Made by a program: the position numbers and the translations under genes | Part shown: positions 44,441-55,169 of the stretch, piece by piece | How positions within the stretch are numbered: position 1 is the stretch's first letter | How the letters are laid out: every line of letters begins with the position of its first letter | DNA from: Cryptomeria japonica | Lineage: Eukaryota; Streptophyta; Pinopsida; Cupressales; Cupressaceae | Assembly (NCBI RefSeq): GCF_030272615.1 | Contig: NC_081414.1 | Location: 310,249,164-310,313,163, forward strand | Reading direction: 5' to 3' | Length of the DNA: 64,000 nucleotides | The notes under the pieces: model-generated | What the model saw: only the letters and a program-made list of their open reading frames with translations | Database searches by the model: none | Told to the model about the DNA's origin: nothing

Positions 44441-44857
44441 CTACACAGGCGGATGCAAATTACGAGGGGATATAAAGGAAACGAAGCGGGTTAGATAAAG
44501 GATAGGCCAGCATACAAAGCTCAATTTGAAAACCGAATTTAAAGAACAGCATGACACCTTAGCTAAAAGCTTGATTGATTTAGACATGAATATTTATGAA
44601 GTTTTTCGATTGCGAATTTATACTCAGGCATTTTAGGATCGAATTTCAAAATGGACGATGCTTTAAAAATTTCCTAAGTCTGAAAATGCGTTTTCTAGCT
44701 GATTCTTAGGAGCAGACTCTGGTTTAATTGCCCCTGACGTCTTATAAACGGAAAGAGATGTGGTTTTAGATTTAATCAGTTTAATTCATTTTGCACATAC
44801 ATCTATCCGATTTTGCATATATTTTGAATGATTTCGAGAGAGGCTAAGCACACTTAC
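44441..44857 (-). other. Probable intron in the 5' leader of the long unknown ORF
   Basis: On the minus strand CAG|GTAAGTG at 44860-44851 is a perfect plant donor. GCCTGTGTAG|G ending at 44441 is a good acceptor placed five bases before the ATG at 44435. The 417-nt interval is AT-rich, as plant introns are. I infer the intron from consensus only; there is no transcript evidence. Confidence 0.5.
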
Positions 44858-46560
44858 CTGGCGAAATGAATGGCGTGAATTCGCACAACTTGCCTTGCAA
44901 GAACGAATTCCAAATTTTGGATGGAGAAGTCTGCGATTTGAATTTTAACAATTAACTTCATATTCAAAAATTTCGCACCTTTGGTTTGAAAAGAACTTGC
45001 AGTTTTACACTCAGACTTAGCAATTTTATTACCTTGGTGATTTTGGTGATTTACTTCAGCGATTTTTTAACAAATTACTTAACCTTCCACACTTCTCCGC
45101 AATTGTTACGGGTTCAAGGCGCTTGAAAAGGAGTTTGGAGAGTTTTTCGAAATTGCGGCGAACTTTGGCGTTTTATTGCTCCCTACAAGGTATGAAAACC
45201 TCTTGACTTTCAATACTTAAAGAAGAATCACAGTAATACCTTTAAATGGCGAATTTTGGAAAATGAGACATCTTTGCAAGTTTGTAGCCTTCTAGAAATC
45301 GCAATTTCAACCCTACGTGAAGTTTCAGCGATGGAGAATGGAGTCCGCGGGAAACACTCATTGCGCGATATGCCTCATAACGTGAACCCTAGCGAATGGG
45401 GGGTTTTTCCTCTATCTTCAAACTTTATCTTTTCACCTTTTCCTCCTAAATCGCGATTTTCGGCGATTGGGAGGAGTTTGTAAATTAATGAAAATCGCGA
45501 TTTCCTCCAGTAGGCGAACTTCAGTCATTTGATTTTTTTTGCGAGTTTTACTTTCACGCACTCTACCCTAACTTTGGGTTTTTGAGGCAGTTCGCAAACT
45601 TCGGACTTTTCGCGTTTATCCCTTATTATGCGAATTTTGGAGTTTGGTGGGTCTTTGCCAATTTCGGCATTTCAAGGGGTTTTGCCAACTTTCAAACTTT
45701 ACTTTCCATGCGCCTTTCCTCCAAATTGCGATTTTTAGGGATGTGGAGGTTTTTAAAACTTTTAACTTTTCCCATTCATCTCTCATAAGGCGATTATCGG
45801 CATTTTAGAGTATTTTGCCAATTTCGGCGTTTTTAGGCGCTTTGCCAACTTTGCACTTTTAACTTGAAATGTCATTTTCGGGGTTTTGACCCATTTTGAA
45901 AACTTCAGTACTTTGGGTGCACTTTCAAAAATTTGCATTTTACCTTTTCGCAACTTATCCTCTAAAATCACAGTTTTCGGCAAATGGGGGTCTTTTGCGA
46001 ACTTCGGCGATTTTGAGGCTTTTGAAAACTTTGCTTTAGCACTCCCTTTACTTAAAAGTGTGAACTTCGGCACTTTTAGTCTGTTTGCAAACTCTTAACT
46101 TCAATGCAATTTCGCCTCCTTTGCGATTTTCGAGCTTCAAGGAGGATTTGAAAGCTTTTTAAACTTCTCGCATTTGCACCCAAAAGTGCGAACTTTGGTG
46201 TTATGGAGTTTGCCAATTTTGGCACTTTGGGCATTTTCACAAACTTCGGACCTTTGACTCATTTTGCAAACTTTTATCATTTTGACAATTTACCCCCATA
46301 TGGCGAATTTCGGGGTTTCTACTCATTTTGCAAACTTTTTAACCCTTTATGCTCACCCTCCAAAATGCAAATCTGGGCCCTTTGAGTGGTTCTGCCAATT
46401 TCGGCACTCTGGGGCACTTTGCAAGGTTTCACTTCTTGAATTTGGTCCAATGCTGGCGAACTTCGACATTTTGGCCCATTCTGCAAACTCTCAAAACATC
46501 ATGTCCCTTTTTGCACGAGTTTCGGGATACAGAGGAGTTTTTTTTTGTTTTTGTTTTTTT
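44858..46560. repeat. Dispersed degenerate repeats with GCGAACTTCGG core
   Basis: Words such as GCGAACTTCGGCG (45998), GCGAACTTTGG (45168 and 46188), GTGAACTTCGGC (46061), GCGAACTTCGAC (46455), TTTGCCAATTTCGGC and CATTTTGCAAACTT recur every 30-60 bp in one direction, especially 45560-46480. It looks like an old, much diverged minisatellite. In the minus sense it lies upstream of the leader intron, so it may be a 5' leader. No gene is supported. Confidence 0.6.
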
Positions 46561-46794
46561 TTCTCGACAATTTACATTTCTGCACCCTCTTATCTCTCCT
46601 ATATCCTTATGCGAAAATCAGCGTCTTGGGTCCTCATGCGACCTTCAGACGCTTTATCCTTTTACCTGGCGGACTTCGCCAGTTTCTATCATCCTACGCC
46701 TATCTCAGGCGATTTCACAAGCTTAAATGATCTCTTGGAATTTTCATGCCTGAAGGCTCAACTGACCATACGTCTTCACAAGCTCTTCCGTTCA

Positions 46795-46815
46795 TAACAT
46801 CATCATCATCATCAT
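46795..46815. repeat. Short (CAT)n microsatellite
   Basis: CATAACATCATCATCATCATCATGG gives about six CAT units. A T-rich stretch with poly-T runs lies at 46540-46562. Confidence 0.8.
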
Positions 46816-46959
46816 GGACTGATTACGGGCTCGCTCAAAAGGACGCGAGACACTGCGTGGAATTCAACAAGGCGAAGACGGAAAGGCCCAAAAAAGGAAA
46901 GGGGACCCTATCGACGACAGGGAGCATGTGCAACGCACAACAGGTCGCTCTAAGGAAGG

Positions 46960-48012
46960 GACACCTGAAGTTTGCACATGAAGTTCGCTCTCACCTTGCT
47001 GCTCATGAAGTGATCTTTGAACTTGTTTTTAACTATTTCTCTTCATTCTATGGGTTCTAACATTGATCCTTTCCACCATTTACTAATGCAAACATGATGA
47101 ACTATCCTTAGGGAAGACCACTAGAGGAAATTCGCACTCCTACCTCCAAACATGAAGTTTGCTCCCCTCCTTGGATTTATGAAGTTCGCTCCTCTACCTT
47201 AGTTTATGAAGTAGCCCTCTAACTTACCTTTCATCATCTTAAATTCAAAATTATTCTATCCTAAGCATGTTAAGGCATCAAATCAGCTTAAGGAAATGAC
47301 CTATTAGGAATTTTGCATCTTATTTTGAGCAAATGATACAAATTCGCTCCCCTCCTTGGATTCATGAAGTTCGCTCATCTCCTTCAAAACATGAAGTTCA
47401 CTCATCTCCTCTAGTTCATGAAGTTCGCTCATCTCTTCCAGTTCATGAAATTTGCTCATCTATGCGCAATCATGAAGTTTGCTCATCTCCCTCCAAACAT
47501 GAAGTTCGCTCTTAGGTGCTTGAACATGAAGTTCGCTCATCTCCCTCCAAACATGAAGTTCGCTCATCTCCTTCAAAACATGAAGTTCACTCTCCTCCAA
47601 TTCATGAAGTTCGCTCATCTCCTTCAAAACATGAAGTTCGCTCATCTCCTCCAGCTCATGAAGTTCGCTCCCCTCCTCTGATTCCTGAAGTTCGCTCCTA
47701 TGGACTTGAAGGTGAAGTTCACTCTCCTGGCCTTGAAGGTGAAGTTTGCTTTTAACTCAAAATAACTATTTCTTTGCATATGAAGTTCACTCTTGGATGT
47801 CATCGCATGAAATTCTCTCTCAAACTCATTCACATGAAGTTCGCTCCCCTACCTCAAAACATGGAGTTCGCTCTCCCATGCTCAAACATGAAGTTCGCTC
47901 TCCTGCTTCAAAACATGGAGTTCGCTCTCCCATGCTCAAACATGAAGTTTGCTCTCCCATGCTCAAACATGAAGTTCGCTCTTCTGCTTCAAAACATGAA
48001 GTTCGCTCCTAG
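46960..48012. repeat. 27-bp minisatellite with ATGAAGTTCGCTC core, about 28 copies
   Basis: The core ATGAAGTTCGCTC recurs with a dominant period of 27 bp (for example 47365, 47392, 47419, 47446, 47473, 47500, 47527, 47554 and 47581), with some 24- and 30-bp steps and a gap near 47225-47340. Since 27 is a multiple of three, the plus strand stays open in pieces as H-E-V-R-S-S-P-S-K repeats and the minus strand as S-E-L-H-V-x-x-E-M. These are most likely by-products, not proteins. The core contains the reverse complement of GCGAACTTC, the core of the block to the left. Confidence 0.92.
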
Positions 48013-48590
48013 GGGCTTGTAGATGAAGTGGATTGAAATTGAATACTAAGTGTTTGCTCACTCACTTTGTTTCACTCTCTCCATTCAAACTTGCAAGATA
48101 AGGCTCTCGGAACAACTCCACTCTCAGTCAAGGGTATTCGAAGTAAATTTTGCTCCTCGCGAGAAGCGCGTGAAGCTTTCGCCTTTAACCTTGAGTACTT
48201 AGAGTGTCACTAACTAGCAGTTCTTTAGACTCTTCGGTTAAGCTCATGACTGACTCACATGAAATCTAGACTTTATGAACTTACTCATGTGATCTGGATG
48301 TTATGAAGGCTAACAAACTCACTCATTTCACACCTCACACAAGGCTATCTACTTAACTCCTAACTTTGTGACCTTCTATACCCTTCTAATGCAAAGGCTA
48401 ATAGCTAAGGACTCAAACACTATCCTAGAAAGCAAGAAAAAGTGGGGCTCCCCATTTGCAATGGGGCGATGTGTGAATATCTCACAACACCTACCTCTAG
48501 GAGGATGTTTCTGCATTTTCGAAGGCTTGCATGTTGGAGTTTGTTAGTTTGGGTTCTGGATTTTTAGAAAGCTTCACAATGAGGGTACAT
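48013..48590. other. No gene; one short hairpin
   Basis: No coding signal. CCCCATTTGCAATGGGG at 48450-48466 is a perfect 7-bp inverted repeat around TGC, next to the purine run AGCAAGAAAAAGTGGGG. This could be the leader or polypurine area of a retroelement, but I cannot decide. Confidence 0.4.
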
Positions 48591-50509
48591 GCATAGAAAG
48601 CAGCGAAGTTCGGCAAACTTATTATTTTTAGTAAGTGGAGGCGAAGGCAGCTTATTTATCTGGGTTTTTCTGGGTTTTATGAGAGCTTCGCGATGGTATA
48701 ACATGCAAATCAATCTGAAGACCTTTTTTGGACTTACTATTTTTAGTGAGTACGACAGTTGCTCAGTTTGTGGTAAAAATCACTTTGGAAACACTTACTA
48801 TTTTTAGCAATAAGCTATTTATAGAAGTACTATTTTTGGCAGTACTATTTTTGGCAGGTTCGTGTGGTCCAGTTCAGTTGGTTATTTTTGGCAATGCAGT
48901 TCAATACTTTGGCCTCAGCTCAACATTGGCAGTTGTCAGTCATTGAAGAAGGTATATTTTAATGACTAAGGTTTACATGTATTTTATTCAAATTTGGACG
49001 ACTTAGAGAAAGGAAATATTATTTTTATCCTTCACATTTTGACGCCAAAAATGCAATTTCATCAATGTTACTTTATAAGCATTATATTTATTAAAAGTGG
49101 CGATTAAGGGTGGATGTGAGCTGGGCGAATTGTGCTAAGGAGGTGAAATCAAATGCCAACACCAAATTAAGATGAAATGAATTTGCATTTGATTTGGGCG
49201 CCATCTGGAGTGAATTTGAATTTGAATTTGGCCTGGTGAGAGGTTATAAATAAAGGCCTTGGGCTCTCATATTGGTATCCATGAATATTATAACGAAGTG
49301 CTGCCGAAATGCTATTGGAATGCTTCGAGGAATGCTTACCTGCTAGACTGTATGTTTAGCTTCTCGCTTGAAAGATAGCGACTAGTTGAGATTTGGGACT
49401 GTTCTTCACTCAGAAGAATGGATGGATTCATTGCAAAGTGTGTGTTTGAGTTTTCTGATTTTGGAGTGTTGTGTGTGTGTTCCAGGTTGCTGGTTTTGGT
49501 GTGGCTGTAGCTCATTTTCATTCATATCTTTGTCCGAGTGTCCGCTCATTCTAGGTATTTGCTCGTTCTTTCCCTCTATTCTAGGCGATTATTCCTATAA
49601 GTTTTTAGCACTTAACTTTGTGTCTTCATTTTTATAATGCAAGTCGAATTCCTGCCCTAGCCGTACCATGCTAGGCTGCCTTGGGATGCGTGCAAAAATT
49701 CATTTGGGGGTGTTTGATGCATTTTGTTGGTTCTAGCTTAATCACCTATCTCATATCTTTCAATTGCATCTGTTTGGAGGTCATTCCATTGAGTGTGGGC
49801 AAAGTTGTGAGTAATTTTGTGAGTTTTGTAGTTGTTGGTCTGCGTTTTCCCAGCGTGTTGTTTGCATATCAGATTCTGAAAATTGCTAGTGTGGAGCATG
49901 TTCTTAGTGTGGTTGGTCTGTGTTGGTTTTGGGAGTGCATATATCATTAGCAGCGATGGACAGTGATGTTCTTAATCTAAAATCTCATGCTCTTCATTGT
50001 AAAGTTGATTAGTAGTACTAACAGCTACTTCTTTCTGGATTGTAACATCAAACCCACTGAATAAGTGGAAGAGGCTGGCTTGCCGCCTTTCTTTGTTATT
50101 GTAATATTGTCCTCCCGCTGAATAAGCGGTCAAGTGGATTGTAATTTCATTTTCAGTCCTCCCATTGGATAAGTGGTCGAGTGATTGTTGCTCATTTCAG
50201 TTTCTTAGATTTTGTAATTCGCTGGTTGCACCGCCAAATTGCTGTGGAAATTTCTATCACCCGCTCGATAAACGGAAGGAGTTGGCTTTCCGCCTAGCAT
50301 TGTAATTTGCATTGAAATTTCCAGTTGATTATTAACCTAACAATCCCCTTCTCACCGTATGCTCTCACCTTCCCACACTGGGCTCTTGGTGATTAGAAAG
50401 TGGAAGAATTACCTTTCAGCAGTGTTTGATTATTATTTCCTAACCCTAATGGGTGTTTGTGTTGATTGTAATTGGGAAAAAACCAAAAAAAATAAAGGGG
50501 AATATTTCA
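48590..50509 (+). repeat. LTR of the chromovirus family, plus orientation
   Basis: It carries the hairpin variants ACTTATTATTTTTAGTAAGT (48617) and ACTTACTATTTTTAGTGAGT (48732). GCAGTACTATTTTTGGCAG, a TATA box (GGTTATAAATAAAGG near 49244) and U5 motifs CCTCCCGCTGAATAAGCGG (50110) follow. CTTCTCACCGTATGCTCTCACCTTCCCACACTGGG (split into shorter words here: ACCGTATGCTCTCACC at 50355) and the end AAAGGGGAATATTTCA at 50509 match the chromovirus LTR in order. It is strongly diverged and its left end is uncertain; no partner LTR or internal region was found. Confidence 0.72.
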
Positions 50510-50529
50510 ATGGGATATTCAAAAATTGC

Positions 50530-51422
50530 AAAAACTAGAAGTTGATGAACCTTGGACTCATACCATTGATTGCTAATTTGGAACAACTGTTAACTTATTC
50601 ATCATAACCCATGTTATCCAAGATTAGGTGAGATTTGACATTAAAGAGACAAAGTTCCTCAATAATGAAAGAGGATAATTCATTAAAAAAAAATCGTTGT
50701 TCATTAGGGTACTATTCATCAAGAAGGAACTAGTTGAAGAATGTATCGAGTTCATTAAGGGGATGGTAGAAGGAAAAGGGGCAATCCTAAAGTGACATGA
50801 CCATGAAAACAAATCAAGTATCATAGATGGGTGGAACAAAATGAGAGAAGAGTTGGGAAAGAGAAAAACAAAGAAAAGGATTAGGGGAATTCAGATTATA
50901 TTAGGACGAATCATGGAGTTAAATAGAATTAGATTAGAAGAAAGTAGAAGGACAAAAGAAAGAGATGAAAGATACAAAAGAAAACAAGAAAAGAAAGAGG
51001 AAATGGAGAATGCAAATGGAGCGTCTACAAACATGGAATTCAACAAAGGAACATCAATAAAGCATACAAATCTAGAACATGATGCAAGGTGAATGCCAAA
51101 ACATCCATATTATTAAAAGAAATGACCCCTAAAATAAATAATAAAGATAAATTGGAGTTTGGAATAGAAGAGGAACATTCATTTTAGCAGATGAGACAGA
51201 ATTTGTCAAAATTGGCAGAGTTGTTGGGACATGTAAAAACCGTCGAATCTCTACAAGCAATAGTATAGAGATAAGCAAGAGAAGATAGCCCAAAAGAAAA
51301 ACCCATGGAAGTCATAGAGGCATTGGAAGTAGACAACCAAAACTCAATGACGCCTATCTCGTAGTGGTTGAAGTTAAAAGGTAATGCAGAAACAAATGAA
51401 GGAATAAAAAATAAGAGGATAG
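50530..51422 (+). pseudogene. Unknown charged coding relic, left part
   Basis: The plus strand gives I-E-F-I-K-G-M-V-E-G-K-G-A-I and an 83-codon open stretch at 50841-51092 rich in Arg, Lys and Glu (R-E-E-L-G-K-R-K-T-K-K-R-I-R-G-I). After a frame change it gives M-R-Q-N-L-S-K-L-A-E-L-L-G-H-V-K-T-V-E-S-L-Q-A-I-V and E-K-P-M-E-V-I-E-A-L-E (51180-51340). The helical, charged character resembles the coiled-coil part of retroelement gag-like ORFs. An LTR start follows at 51423 and similar coding-like sequence resumes near 53930. Confidence 0.35.
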
Positions 51423-51754
51423 TGTAATGTCCCCTTCGCAAGCACGAGTGTGAGATGAAGTCCCTTAGCCTATTCCTAATTCCTTTTGGCTAATTGAGCT
51501 TTTAAAAAGGGAATAAACAACCATTTTTTGTAAAGTTGGATATTTTATGTTAAAAGTAACTTAGTTGGGGCCAAAAAGAAAATTAAAATAAAGAAAGTCA
51601 CTTTATGGAGAAATAAAATATAATTTCTTAAGCTTTCGAAAGGTGAGTTAAAAAGGGGATCGTAAAGGAGAATTTCACATCTTTTGGCAAATTATGTTTC
51701 CTATCGTGAATCTTGGACAGTTTGTTCAGCTTGGAACCCTAGGACAAAAACAAT

Positions 51755-51876
51755 GATTTTAAAATTGTAATTAAAAATTTCAATTCTTGAGAAATTGTTG
51801 GTAATGCAGATTGAAGATTTTAAAATTGTAATTAAAAATTTCAATTCTTGAGAAATTGTTGGTAATGCAGATTGAA
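51755..51876. repeat. 61-bp tandem duplication
   Basis: GATTTTAAAATTGTAATTAA at 51755 recurs at 51816; the two copies show no difference that I can see. Confidence 0.9.
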
Positions 51877-51998
51877 GATTTGTGGAGTTGATTTCAAGCA
51901 GATCATATGCACAAAAAATTAGGGATTTGGACAATTTATTTACAATGCCATTGTTAGCTACCATTTTCAAAGAGTCCCGGTTACAGTTGTGAGGAATG

Positions 51999-52066
51999 CA
52001 ACAGATTTATTAATTTCTTATAATAAATTATCCAACAGATTTATTAATTTCTTATAATAAATTATG
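51999..52066. repeat. 34-bp tandem duplication
   Basis: CAACAGATTTATTAATTTCT at 51999 recurs at 52033, and a third partial copy begins at 52067. Confidence 0.88.
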
Positions 52067-52089
52067 CAACAGATTGTCCGCCTCTGCTC

Positions 52090-52225
52090 ACCTCATCCTC
52101 TCCCCAACTTGGCAGTTTGTAAGACCAAGGTAAGGATTGGTTGGGCGCTGGGTAGAGTCGCATTACCTAATGCATGATGATATGAGTGTAGGGTTGGGAT
52201 ACCTCCTGAGTTACCAAAAAAAAAA
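52090..52225 (+). repeat. Possible SINE/LINE 3' end with A-tail
   Basis: A GC-richer segment (GGTTGGGCGCTGGGTAGAG..., GGGTTGGGATACCTCCTGAG) ends TTACC followed by ten A at 52216-52225. That form is typical for the 3' end of a plant retroposon. No internal Pol III boxes or target duplication could be confirmed. Confidence 0.35.
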
Positions 52226-52441
52226 TCATGGAGTTCATGGTATACTCAATCGTCATATTTCAAATACGGGGAGCCACGATTTTGTGAGATTGGTGTGAAT
52301 AACCTGCCGATCGTGGGTTTTGGTGAGGGTATATCTATTTCTAATAGTTGCTGTTAGAGTCGCCAGTCATCGCCCCTCTATCTGCCACTATTATCTAGCC
52401 CTTTTACATTCCAACCATAGGAAATTTGAGAAGGTTAACAA

Positions 52442-53640
52442 TGTGATATCCCCAGCCAAACGAGAGCTTTGGACTGCAGCGTATCACCGTGATAGAGTGC
52501 ATCAGCTTGGTTCGGGTTGAAGAGGATCGATCAGACAATCAGAACACACAGTTTACATACTCGAGAGGAGGCCAATAAGTTTAACTGTTTAAGCTATCAT
52601 AATACTATCGTGATCTTCGAATCTCATAATCAGTCCTGTTTAAGAGTGACTAAGTAATCAGTTAACAAAGAGGTGATTATAATAAAACATAACTTCCCGT
52701 GAATAGACACATCCAATCCATAAGGATGTGATTAATCTTGCCTCTATCTGAAGGGACACATTGGATGGACTACGTCCATATATATAGGCAAACATTTCAT
52801 TGTGAGGAGGAGAAAAGGCAGAAGAGGAAAAAACTATACTTCAGAATGGATAATTTTCCCAGAACAAAGACATAGCACATAAACGTGATCAGACTGTGGA
52901 CAGATCGAGGCTCTCCGTAACTCAGAGGAGGCACTAAGATACCATCTCAGACAACGAGCACACAGTCAGAAGTTCCCAAGAAGAATTAAGGACGTGGGAA
53001 GCTGAGACTGAAGTTTCTAAGTCTCATAAATAACGTGAAGATCAACCAGGGGGTCCTTTGTAGTGCAGCATTGGCAGTAGCACACAGAATTAAGAAGGAA
53101 TTCTAGTATCACTTCTCATAGAGCAGAAAAGCTATTGCAGATTAATAATTATATTGACATTAATAATTAAAGATTATATTCTTTAAGGAGTGTGTAATTC
53201 AATAATTCACACACAATTGGGTTCAAAGAACTAAGGACAAAATTATTAATTATTGGCATATCTACCATATCATAACAAAGAACATTGTAATTGCAATCCA
53301 TTGAATTATTCAGTAAAAGACAATCTGCATCTCTAATACAATAAATTGTAAAGAATCCTAAGGAAAATCAATATATCCAATAGCCAAATAATAAAGAATA
53401 TAAGAGGGCACATTACAAACAAGGTTGTGAAGATACAGGAAGTAAAAGCGCAACTTTGGAGTGACATGGAGGAAAAGGTGATTCTTGCAATAGGTGTAAA
53501 GAAATAATATGTATTCGCCAATCTCTTTTGGGAGGTCGTACAGTTGTGTTGTATGCTGAGGTCTAATTGTGGGTACTGTTTAATCCAGCCACCCCATGTA
53601 ACTGCAGACTCCAATTAAATGTTGAACATGGTTAAGAGGA
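52442..53640 (+). repeat. LTR-like segment with TATA box
   Basis: TGTGATATCCCC at 52442 is of the same type as the other LTR starts here, and CCATATATATAGGCAAAC at 52776-52793 is a good TATA box in the same direction. There is no coding signal. The right end is not defined. Confidence 0.45.
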
Positions 53641-53879
53641 GCTTCACTAGTGCCTTCAAGTTTCATTATTGTAAGGTCATAAACTGTTAATCATCTTTGC
53701 TTAATCATTGGATATAGCTTGCAAACATTATGTATAATATAATTATTAAATGCTATGTTCAATCATGTGAAATGTTTGTGCAAATTTTTTTATGATTGTA
53801 TTATGGATACTTGGTAAACCAATTGATGAGGCAAAAACACAAGAGTAATTGTAAGAAACTATACCAATACTAGTAAGTG

Positions 53880-54360
53880 ACATTTTGCCAAGCACGGAAA
53901 ACTAGATTAGTCCATTACATATAGAAATAATGAATTAGAAGCAGGTGAAATTGAATTAGGAAGAACAAATATAGTGAAGGTAGACAGAAATTTTGAGGGA
54001 ATGCTAGGTCTAGAAAATATAGATGGAGTAAGTAAAGAAAAGGAAGGGACTAGTTATGAAGATGAAGAAAGACTAGAGATGGGTAATGTCGAAGTTGATA
54101 GTGAAGATTAAGGATAAGTAATGAGGACATGTGAAAGGATGCACTCCCCCAAGACCCCAACCTCAAAAACCCAAATATGTGATTAGCATCCCAACTAAAC
54201 ACCACCCTTCAAGTTAAACAAATATAGACAGAAATCAACCCAAGAAGAAGAGATAGAAACAAAGGGAGCAGAGAATTTCAAAGAGTTACAAGAGGAGACA
54301 GATAGTAGAAGAGAATTTGCTGCGAATTTGGAGGAAGTGTTGGGAAACAGATATTTTTAT
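53880..54360 (+). pseudogene. Unknown charged coding relic, right part
   Basis: One plus-strand frame gives N-E-L-E-A-G-E-I-E-L-G-R-T-N-I-V-K-V-D and L-E-N-I-D-G-V-S-K-E-K-E-G-T-S. After a shift it gives L-A-S-Q-L-N-T-T-L-Q-V-K-Q-I-Q-T-E-I-N. This could continue the ORF seen at 50530-51422 beyond the LTR-like DNA at 51423-53640, which would make those LTRs insertions. No known domain is seen. Confidence 0.3.
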
Positions 54361-55150
54361 ATAGAACTAATGTAAGATAAGGGAAGGAAACACCCCCTAG
54401 TAAAACAATGAAAAGTTATACAGCACAAATCAACAAAGTCCAAATAGTAGCCACGAAATGGGAATTAGACCAAACCAAACAACATAAGGATCAAAGATTA
54501 AAACCGAAGAGTAGGTCTCCATATTCTTACTAAAGCTTGGACATGTTATGGTAACAATACCATAATAATGGCAACTCTTTGGATAAAATGCTCTTGAGCA
54601 TTTAAAATCTAGAGTCTCCAATTATGAAAAACTTCAAAGTTCAAACAGAAAACAAAATTGCACATACTCAATGCTATTTGGTCAAAATTTGTGTGCACGT
54701 GGAATTTTTCACCCTCTCAAACTTTGTAAGGATCAACATCATTGAAAAAAATCAAAAGTATACATTGATTTGAACCCTCGATTGTAATGTCCTAAATTGG
54801 AGAACCTTAGTGATGAAATCTCAACAATGCACAAGCTGACGCGATAAACAAATACTGACACCCAATTGAAGATGATAAAAAAAGTGATTGAAGTAGAGTT
54901 GATCAGCAATGCATTTAATTGCAAACCCTTGCCAACCAAATATATAATTCTAAAACAGCAAATACAAACTGTCATAAGCTGATATAGATCTTGGATAAAC
55001 TCCCAAATGCCAAATTGATGGGCTCTAATAGCAGATGCCAAAATATTCAAGTGTGACAGTTGACCTATAGCTGATAATTACATGAACAGCTGATATAAAT
55101 TGTTATGACAACTATTATGCTCAAATCAGATTCATGATTTGTTAACAGTT
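54360..55150. other. No gene seen
   Basis: AT-rich sequence without a supportable coding region or repeat. Confidence 0.3.
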
Positions 55151-55169
55151 TGTTGAAATGGAAAAGGTA

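Larger units (their letters stand above)
51423..52440 (+). repeat. LTR-like DNA starting TGTAATGTCCCC, with local tandem duplications
   Basis: TGTAATGTCCCCTTCGCA at 51423, then CCCTTAGCCTATTCC and TTTTGGCTAATTGAG, resemble the start of the chromovirus-family LTRs. No matching end is visible. Inside are a 61-bp tandem duplication (51755-51876) and a 34-bp one (51999-52066). Confidence 0.45.

Noticed and set aside
39686-44857. The LTR-like copy at 39686-40985 as the proven 3' LTR of the unknown ORF's element
   Set aside because: No matching direct LTR was found to the right (44858-48590), nor a primer binding site. The link remains a possibility only.
46264-46797. 177-codon plus-strand ORF
   Set aside because: It lies in the GCGAACTTCGG repeat block and repeats F-A-N-F-like words; the open frame reflects the repeat and has no domain.
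47333-48012. Repeat protein H-E-V-R-S-S-P-S-K
   Set aside because: It consists of 27-bp satellite units with stops between pieces, open equally in two frames and on the other strand. There is no sign of selection for protein.
47140-48012. CRISPR-like array
   Set aside because: Units are contiguous and imperfect with no unique spacers, and the genome is a plant's.
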